Part shown: positions 58,935-64,000 of the stretch, piece after piece
Layout of the letters: each line of letters starts with the position of its first letter
Numbering within the stretch: position 1 is the stretch's first letter
Source: Mesorhizobium ciceri WSM4083
Lineage (GTDB): Bacteria; Pseudomonadota; Alphaproteobacteria; Rhizobiales; Rhizobiaceae
DNA length: 64,000 nt
Assembly (NCBI RefSeq): GCF_000519305.1
Contig: NZ_JAFG01000004.1
Location: 310,001-374,000 of the forward strand
Direction: 5' to 3'
Position numbers and translations under genes: made by a program
Notes under the pieces: generated by a model
Told to the model about the DNA's origin: nothing
The model's input: only the letters and a program-made list of their open reading frames with translations
Databases searched by the model: none

Positions 58935-60188
58935 ATGAAATATTCTATCTTCTCGCTCGCCCGCGCCGCCCTGTCCGGCCACAAGAACTGGCAGCGCACC
59001 TGGCGCGACGCCACGCCGAAGGACCGCTACGACGTGGTGATCATCGGCGGCGGCGGCCACGGGCTTGCCACCGCCTGGTTCCTCGCCAGCGAGTACGGCA
59101 TCAAGAATGTCGCCGTGCTCGAAAAAGGCTGGATCGGCTCCGGCAATGCCGGCCGCAACACCACCATCATCCGCTCCAATTACGGCCTGCCCGGCAACAC
59201 CGGCTTCTACGAATTGTCGATGAAGCTGTGGGAGCGGATGGAGCAGGACCTCAACTACAATGCGATGGTCAGCCAGCGCGGCGTCATCAATCTCTACCAC
59301 TCCGACGCGCAGCGCGACGCCTATGCGCGGCGCGGCAACACCATGCGCATCAACGGCATCGACGCCGAACTGCTCGACCTCGCCGCTGTCAGGAAAATGA
59401 TACCGTTCCTGAACTTCGACAATGCGCGCTTTCCCGTGCAAGGCGGGCTGTTGCAGCGACGCGGCGGCACGGCACGTCATGATGCTGTTGTCTGGGGCTA
59501 TGCGCATGCGGCGAGCGAACTCGGCGTCGACATCATCCAGAATTGCGAAGTCACTGGCTTCGTCAGGGACGCCAACGGCAAGGTGACCGGCGTCGAGACG
59601 TCGCGCGGCAAGATCGGCGCCGGCAAGGTCGGCATGGCGGTCGCGGGTTCCTCGTCGCGCGTCGCGGCAATGGCCGGCCTGCGCCTGCCGATCGAAAGCC
59701 ATGTGCTGCAGGCCTTCGTCTCCGAGGCGATCAAGCCGCTCATCCCTGGCGTCATGACCTTCGGCGCCGGCCATTTCTACGTCAGCCAGTCCGACAAAGG
59801 TGGCCTGGTCTTCGGCGGCGATATAGACGGCTACAATTCCTACGCCCAGCGCGGCAACATGCCTGTCATGGAAGACGTCTGCGAGGGCGGCATGGCGCTG
59901 ATGCCGATGATCGGCCGCGTGCGCCTGCTGCGCCAGTGGGGCGGCATCATGGACATGTCGATGGATGGCTCGCCGATCATCGACAAGACACCTGTCGACG
60001 GGCTCTATATCAACGCCGGCTGGTGCTATGGCGGCTTCAAGGCGACACCAGGCTCCGGCTTTGTCTTTGCCCATCTTCTGGCTCGCGACGAATCGCACAA
60101 TGAGGCGGCACGGTTCCGCCTCGACCGGTTCCGGACTGGCGCCATGATCGACGAAAAGGGCCAGGGCGCCCAACCGAACCTGCATTGA
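58935..60188 (+). CDS. mgdA: N-methylglutamate dehydrogenase subunit A (SoxB-like)
   Basis: A 417-residue FAD protein. The dinucleotide motif GGGGHGLATAWFLASEYG is followed by AVLEKGWIGSGNAGRNTTIIRSNYG, which is diagnostic for heterotetrameric sarcosine oxidase beta subunits (covalent FMN region and FAD site). The C-terminus shows GWCYGGFKATPGSGFVFAHLLA. Next to mgs and gmaS this set more probably encodes N-methylglutamate dehydrogenase than sarcosine oxidase; sequence alone cannot separate them. It starts the B-D-A-G subunit order. Confidence 0.88.
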   Translation: MKYSIFSLARAALSGHKNWQRTWRDATPKDRYDVVIIGGGGHGLATAWFLASEYGIKNVAVLEKGWIGSGNAGRNTTIIRSNYGLPGNTGFYELSMKLWERMEQDLNYNAMVSQRGVINLYHSDAQRDAYARRGNTMRINGIDAELLDLAAVRKMIPFLNFDNARFPVQGGLLQRRGGTARHDAVVWGYAHAASELGVDIIQNCEVTGFVRDANGKVTGVETSRGKIGAGKVGMAVAGSSSRVAAMAGLRLPIESHVLQAFVSEAIKPLIPGVMTFGAGHFYVSQSDKGGLVFGGDIDGYNSYAQRGNMPVMEDVCEGGMALMPMIGRVRLLRQWGGIMDMSMDGSPIIDKTPVDGLYINAGWCYGGFKATPGSGFVFAHLLARDESHNEAARFRLDRFRTGAMIDEKGQGAQPNLH

Positions 60189-60205
60189 AGGCGGTCTAGA
60201 ACAGC

Positions 60206-60481
60206 ATGCGCATTGTCTGTCCCTTCTGCGGCGAACGCGAGCTCGGCGAGTTCACCTATCTCGGCGACACCAAACCTGTGCGGCCCGAAGCCGGCGCCTC
60301 GGAAGACGAGGTCTTCGACTATGTCTATCTGCGCGACAACGTTGCCGGTGATACCAGCGAATACTGGTACCATGGCGGTGGCTGCCGGGCCTGGCTGAAG
60401 GTCACCCGCAACACGCTGACGCACGAGATCTCTTCAATCGAACCGGCGGCGGGCGCCGGCGCTGCGAAGGTTGACGCGTGA
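60206..60481 (+). CDS. mgdB: N-methylglutamate dehydrogenase subunit B (SoxD-like)
   Basis: A 91-residue zinc-binding subunit. It contains CPFCGERELGEFTY at the N-terminus, with CxxC supplying two Zn ligands, and YWYHGGGCRAWLKVTRNTLTHEI, with the remaining His/Cys ligands. These are features of the delta subunit of heterotetrameric sarcosine oxidase. It lies 17 bp after the beta subunit and overlaps the alpha subunit by one base. Confidence 0.9.
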   Translation: MRIVCPFCGERELGEFTYLGDTKPVRPEAGASEDEVFDYVYLRDNVAGDTSEYWYHGGGCRAWLKVTRNTLTHEISSIEPAAGAGAAKVDA

Positions 60482-63462
60482 TGGCCGGCGCGCAGACACA
60501 CCGGCTCGGCAATGGCGGCCTTGTCGACCGCTCGGCACCGCTGAACTTCCGTTTCGACGGCAAGGCTTTCTCCGGCTTCCAGGGCGACACGCTCGCCTCG
60601 GCGCTGATCGCCAACGGCGTCAAGCTGGTCGGCCGCTCGTTCAAATACCATCGCCCGCGCGGCATCCTGACGTCAGGCTCGGAAGAACCCAACGCGCTGG
60701 TCGAACTGCGCACAGGCGCACGGCGCGAGCCGAACACCAAGGCGACCACAGCCGAACTCTATGATGGGCTTGAGGCCGCCAGCCAGAACCGCTGGCCGTC
60801 GCTGCGCCACGACGTGATGTCGGTCAACCAGCTGTTCGCGCCGATCTTCGTTGCCGGCTTCTACTACAAGACCTTCATGTGGCCGGCGAAATTCTGGGAG
60901 GCGATCTACGAGCCGGCGATCCGCCGCGCCGCCGGCCTTGGCCGCGCCGCCGGCGTCGCCGATCCCGACCACTACGACAAGGCATGGGCGCATTGCGATG
61001 TGCTGATCGCCGGTTCAGGCCCGACCGGTCTGGCCGCGGCATTGGCGGCCGGCCGCTCTGGCGCCCGCGTCATCCTGTGCGAAGAGGATTTCACACTCGG
61101 CGGCCGCTTGCTGTCGGATGGCGGTACGATCGATGGTGTGCCGGCAGCCGAATGGCTGTCGCGGACGCTGGCTGAACTGGCTGACATGCCCGATGTCCGT
61201 ATCATGACCCGCACGACGCTGTTCGGCGTCTATGATGGCGGCACCTATGGGGCGATCGAGCGGGTCAACGACCACCTGCCCTCCCCGCCTCAGCATCAGG
61301 TGCGCCAGCGGCTGTGGCGGATCGTGGCAAAGCGCTGCGTCGTCGCGGCCGGCGCCATCGAACGGCCTATCGTCTTTGCCGGCAACGACACGCCCGGCGT
61401 GATGATGGCGTCCGCCATACGCACCTATGTCGCGCGCTATGCGGCGACACCGGCAAAGCGCCTCGCGCTGTTCACCAACAATGAGGATGGCTGGCGTACG
61501 GTCGAGACTGCACTCGGGGCCGGCCTGCAGATCGCGGCGGTCATCGATGCACGGCCCGAAATATCGCCGGCGCATCGTTCGCTGGCCTCCAAGGGCGGCT
61601 TCCCGGTGCTGCACGGTTCCGTCAGCGGCGTCGACGGCGGCAAGGACGGTGTCAGGAAAATCGCGGTGTCGCTCACCGGCGGCGCGCGCGCCGAGGTCGA
61701 AGCCGACGGCCTCGCGGTCTCCGGCGGCTGGAACCCGGCGGTCGGGCTGACCTCGTTCCATCGCGGCCGGCCGGCGTGGCGTGACGACATCTCCGCCTTC
61801 GTGCCGGACGGCGCGCCTCCCGGCATGGTCGCCGCCGGCGCCGCCAATGGCGATTTCGGCCTCGGCGCCTGCCTGAGCCAGGGATTTGCCGCCGGCGCGG
61901 CAGCGGCGCGTGACACCGGACATAGCGGCATAGTGGGTACCGCGCCTGCCGCCGACGACGAGGCATTCTCGCTGACGCCGCTCTGGCACGTCGCCGGCAA
62001 GGGCAAGGCTTTTGTCGATTACCAGCACGACGTCACCGCCTCCGACATCGAACTGGCGCAACGCGAAGGCTTTGAATCCGTCGAGCACCTGAAGCGCTAC
62101 ACGACGCTCGGCATGGCGACCGACCAGGGCAAGACCTCGAATGTCGCCGGCCTAGCCATCATGGCCGCGGTCAGCGGCCGTTCGATCCCCGAGACCGGCA
62201 CGACGATCTACCGGCCGCCCTACGTGCCGGTCGCCATCGGCGCCTTCGCCGGCCATCACCGCGACGAGACGTTCCATGCGACGCGGCTGACGCCGTCGCA
62301 CCACTGGGCCGTGGAGCAAGGTGCTGTCTTCGTCGACACCGGTCTGTGGAAGCGTGCGCAATGGTACCCGCGCGCCGGCGAGAAGGACTGGCTGGAATCG
62401 GTGACCCGCGAGGTCAAGGCGGTGCGCAGTGGCGTCGGTTTCTGTGATGTCTCGACGCTGGGCAAGATCGACGTGCACGGTCCGGATGCCGGCGCCTTCC
62501 TCGACCGCGTCTACATCAACACCTTCTCCAGCCTCGCCGTCGGCAAGGCGCGCTACGGGCTGATGCTGCGCGAGGACGGCATCGTCTATGACGACGGCAC
62601 CACGTCGCGGTTGGCGGAGGACCATTACTTCCTGACCACCACCACGGCCAAGGCCGGGCTGGTGATGCAGCATCTCGAATTCTGCCGGCAGGTGCTGTTC
62701 CCGGAGCTCGACGTGCAGTTGACCTCGGTCTCCGACCAGTGGGCGCAATTCTCGATCGCCGGACCGAAAACGCGAGACCTGCTCAGGGAAATCGTCGACC
62801 CGTCGGAAGACCTGTCGAACGAAGGCTTTCCGTTCATGGGCGTGCGCGAAGTCGCACTTCGCGGCGGCCTGAGAGCGCGGCTGTTCCGTATCTCGTTCTC
62901 CGGTGAAATGGCGTTCGAGATTTCAGTGCCGGCGCGCTTCGGCGATGCCATGGCGCGCAATCTGATGCTGGCCGGCGCGCCGTTCGGCGTGACGCCTTAC
63001 GGCACCGAGGCACTCGGCGTCATGCGCGTCGAAAAGGGCCACATTGCCGGACCGGAATTGAGCGGCACGACGACGGCGGCCGATCTTGGCCTGGGCAAGA
63101 TGATGTCGACCAAGAAAGACTATATCGGCCGCGTCATGGCCGGACGCGAGGCGCTGGTAGCCCCGGACCGGCAGGTCGTCGTCGGCATCAGGCCGACGGA
63201 CAGGACACGCCGCTTGCGCTCCGGCGCACACATCATCCCGAAGGGACAGACACCGGGACCGGGTAACGACCAAGGCTATGTCACCTCGGTCTGCTTCTCG
63301 CCGACATTGGATCAGTGGATCGGGCTCGCGCTTGTCGAACGCGGCCGCGAGCGCATCGGCGAGATCGTGCATGCGCATGATCCGTTGCGCGGCGAAGACT
63401 ATGATGTCGAACTCTGCAATCCCGTCTTCTACGACCCGGATGGAGGGCGCCAGCGTGGTTGA
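60481..63462 (+). CDS. mgdC: N-methylglutamate dehydrogenase subunit C (SoxA-like, large subunit)
   Basis: A 993-residue protein starting at ATG 60481 (GTG 60478 is in frame). Domains in order: an N-terminal molybdopterin/2Fe-2S-like Fer2 segment (FRFDGKAFSGFQGDTLASALIANGVKLVGRSFKYHRPRG), a NAD-binding Rossmann domain (CDVLIAGSGPTGLAAALAAGRSG) and a C-terminal GcvT-like folate-binding domain (LWKRAQWYPR, GVGFCDVSTLGKIDVHGPDA). This matches sarcosine oxidase alpha. The folate domain would take up the C1 unit from the N-methyl group. It follows the small subunit directly and overlaps the gamma subunit by 8 bp. Confidence 0.92.
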   Translation: MAGAQTHRLGNGGLVDRSAPLNFRFDGKAFSGFQGDTLASALIANGVKLVGRSFKYHRPRGILTSGSEEPNALVELRTGARREPNTKATTAELYDGLEAASQNRWPSLRHDVMSVNQLFAPIFVAGFYYKTFMWPAKFWEAIYEPAIRRAAGLGRAAGVADPDHYDKAWAHCDVLIAGSGPTGLAAALAAGRSGARVILCEEDFTLGGRLLSDGGTIDGVPAAEWLSRTLAELADMPDVRIMTRTTLFGVYDGGTYGAIERVNDHLPSPPQHQVRQRLWRIVAKRCVVAAGAIERPIVFAGNDTPGVMMASAIRTYVARYAATPAKRLALFTNNEDGWRTVETALGAGLQIAAVIDARPEISPAHRSLASKGGFPVLHGSVSGVDGGKDGVRKIAVSLTGGARAEVEADGLAVSGGWNPAVGLTSFHRGRPAWRDDISAFVPDGAPPGMVAAGAANGDFGLGACLSQGFAAGAAAARDTGHSGIVGTAPAADDEAFSLTPLWHVAGKGKAFVDYQHDVTASDIELAQREGFESVEHLKRYTTLGMATDQGKTSNVAGLAIMAAVSGRSIPETGTTIYRPPYVPVAIGAFAGHHRDETFHATRLTPSHHWAVEQGAVFVDTGLWKRAQWYPRAGEKDWLESVTREVKAVRSGVGFCDVSTLGKIDVHGPDAGAFLDRVYINTFSSLAVGKARYGLMLREDGIVYDDGTTSRLAEDHYFLTTTTAKAGLVMQHLEFCRQVLFPELDVQLTSVSDQWAQFSIAGPKTRDLLREIVDPSEDLSNEGFPFMGVREVALRGGLRARLFRISFSGEMAFEISVPARFGDAMARNLMLAGAPFGVTPYGTEALGVMRVEKGHIAGPELSGTTTAADLGLGKMMSTKKDYIGRVMAGREALVAPDRQVVVGIRPTDRTRRLRSGAHIIPKGQTPGPGNDQGYVTSVCFSPTLDQWIGLALVERGRERIGEIVHAHDPLRGEDYDVELCNPVFYDPDGGRQRG

Positions 63463-64000
63463 TTTTTCCTGGGCTCCCCGCAGTCCCCTTGAAAAGGCGC
63501 TTGTTGCCGGCGTGCATGGTGCACGCCGTATCGAGGCCGACGTCTCGCTGACCGAGATTCGCAACTTCGACCTCGTCCAGTTGATGGCGCGGCGCGGCAA
63601 AGGGACCGATCTGGCGAAAGCGGCCAAGGCCCGATTTGGCGTGGTGCCACCGGATGCGCCGAAGGTGGTACAGACTCCGGATGCCACGCTGATCTGGTCG
63701 GGACCGGATCAGTTCTTCGTCTTGTCGAAAGGCGGCAAGCACACAGTGCGAACGCTGGCGCCGGCATTGTCCGGGCCTGCCTCGCTGTCTGATCAATCGC
63801 ATGCGCGCGTGCTGATCAGTATCTCCGGCGCCAAGGCGCGGACGATGCTCGCCAAGCTGTCGTCGATCGATTTGCATCCCGATGCGTTTCCGGTTGGCGC
63901 TGCTGCCGCGACCTCGATGGATCACACCAGTGTCACGCTGTGGCGCGGCAATGATCGGACGAATGGGCAGGCGGTGTTCAACGTTCTGGTGTTTGCGACG
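63455..64000 (+). CDS. mgdD: N-methylglutamate dehydrogenase subunit D (SoxG-like), truncated by window end
   Basis: An open frame from GTG 63455 that overlaps the alpha-subunit stop by 8 bp, preceded by GGAGGG with 7-nt spacing. The 182 visible residues include SPLEKALVAGVHGARRIEADVSL, VLISISGAKARTMLAKLSSIDL and HTSVTLWRG, matching sarcosine oxidase gamma, a GcvT-like subunit of about 185-200 residues. The C-terminus lies beyond position 64000. Confidence 0.85.
   Translation, partial: MVDFSWAPRSPLEKALVAGVHGARRIEADVSLTEIRNFDLVQLMARRGKGTDLAKAAKARFGVVPPDAPKVVQTPDATLIWSGPDQFFVLSKGGKHTVRTLAPALSGPASLSDQSHARVLISISGAKARTMLAKLSSIDLHPDAFPVGAAAATSMDHTSVTLWRGNDRTNGQAVFNVLVFAT

Noticed and set aside
58935..64000. 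Heterotetrameric sarcosine oxidase annotation for the SoxBDAG-like genes.
   Set aside because: Not excluded, but placement immediately after mgsABC-gmaS fits N-methylglutamate dehydrogenase (mgdABCD) better; sequence alone cannot discriminate.
1..64000. CRISPR arrays, tRNA/rRNA genes, insertion sequences or prophage.
   Set aside because: No regular spaced repeats, no cloverleaf or rRNA sequence, and no transposase or integrase frames were seen.

Overview
The window is GC-rich chromosomal DNA that looks like Mesorhizobium or a close relative (Hyphomicrobiales). I infer this from the dense ABC-transporter and amine-catabolism operons, the small intergenic palindromes typical of rhizobia, and an sRNA with three hairpins that each carry a CCUCCUCC-type loop, as in the alpha-r14/NfeR1 family. 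No tRNA, rRNA, transposase, integrase or CRISPR array was seen.

Layout. 1-3.9 kb: small housekeeping and accessory genes (DUF488, ArsC/YffB-like, ArsR plus AHSA1, SnoaL-like, SRAP, a zinc-knuckle protein and a gene remnant). 3.9-10.0 kb, minus strand: a PotABCD-type polyamine or related amine ABC importer with an XRE-cupin regulator inside the operon, and an upstream amine oxidase. 10.2-15.6 kb: a FAH-family enzyme, a CUT2/FrcBCA-type sugar importer and a LacI regulator. 15.7-18.3 kb: a compact peptide-modification-like locus with a PqqD-domain protein fused to a Tat-like segment and a six-cysteine knottin-like tail, a nucleotidyltransferase and an HprK-related kinase. The sRNA follows at 18.46-18.57 kb. 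18.7-24.1 kb: TetR and an RND efflux pump. 24.1-29.1 kb: LysR, an Fe(II)/2-oxoglutarate oxygenase of the BesD/HalD type, a FadR-type GntR and two enolase-superfamily enzymes. 29.3-39.3 kb: an oligopeptide-type ABC importer whose first permease appears to start with ATT, a LysR gene, a second paralogous binding protein, a double-DUF427 protein and an SDR.

39.7-64 kb is a methylated-amine utilisation region. It holds a TmoXVW-type TMAO importer, trimethylamine monooxygenase (Tmm), a second XRE-cupin regulator, dimethylamine monooxygenase genes (heme DUF3445 protein, ferredoxin reductase, DmmA-like protein, GcvT-like protein), three tiny membrane proteins plus an APC permease, N-methylglutamate synthase (mgsABC), gamma-glutamylmethylamide synthetase (gmaS) and an N-methylglutamate dehydrogenase/heterotetrameric sarcosine oxidase set whose last subunit runs off the window. 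Together these would convert TMA to TMAO, and DMA to methylamine to gamma-glutamylmethylamide to N-methylglutamate to glutamate plus a C1 unit. The TMAO demethylase (Tdm) linking TMAO to DMA is not in the window.

The strongest items for follow-up are the PqqD/knottin/HprK locus, the sRNA, a repeated operator-like TTTCA-N6-TGAAA motif linking the two XRE-cupin regulons, and the cluster of tiny membrane proteins beside the APC permease.
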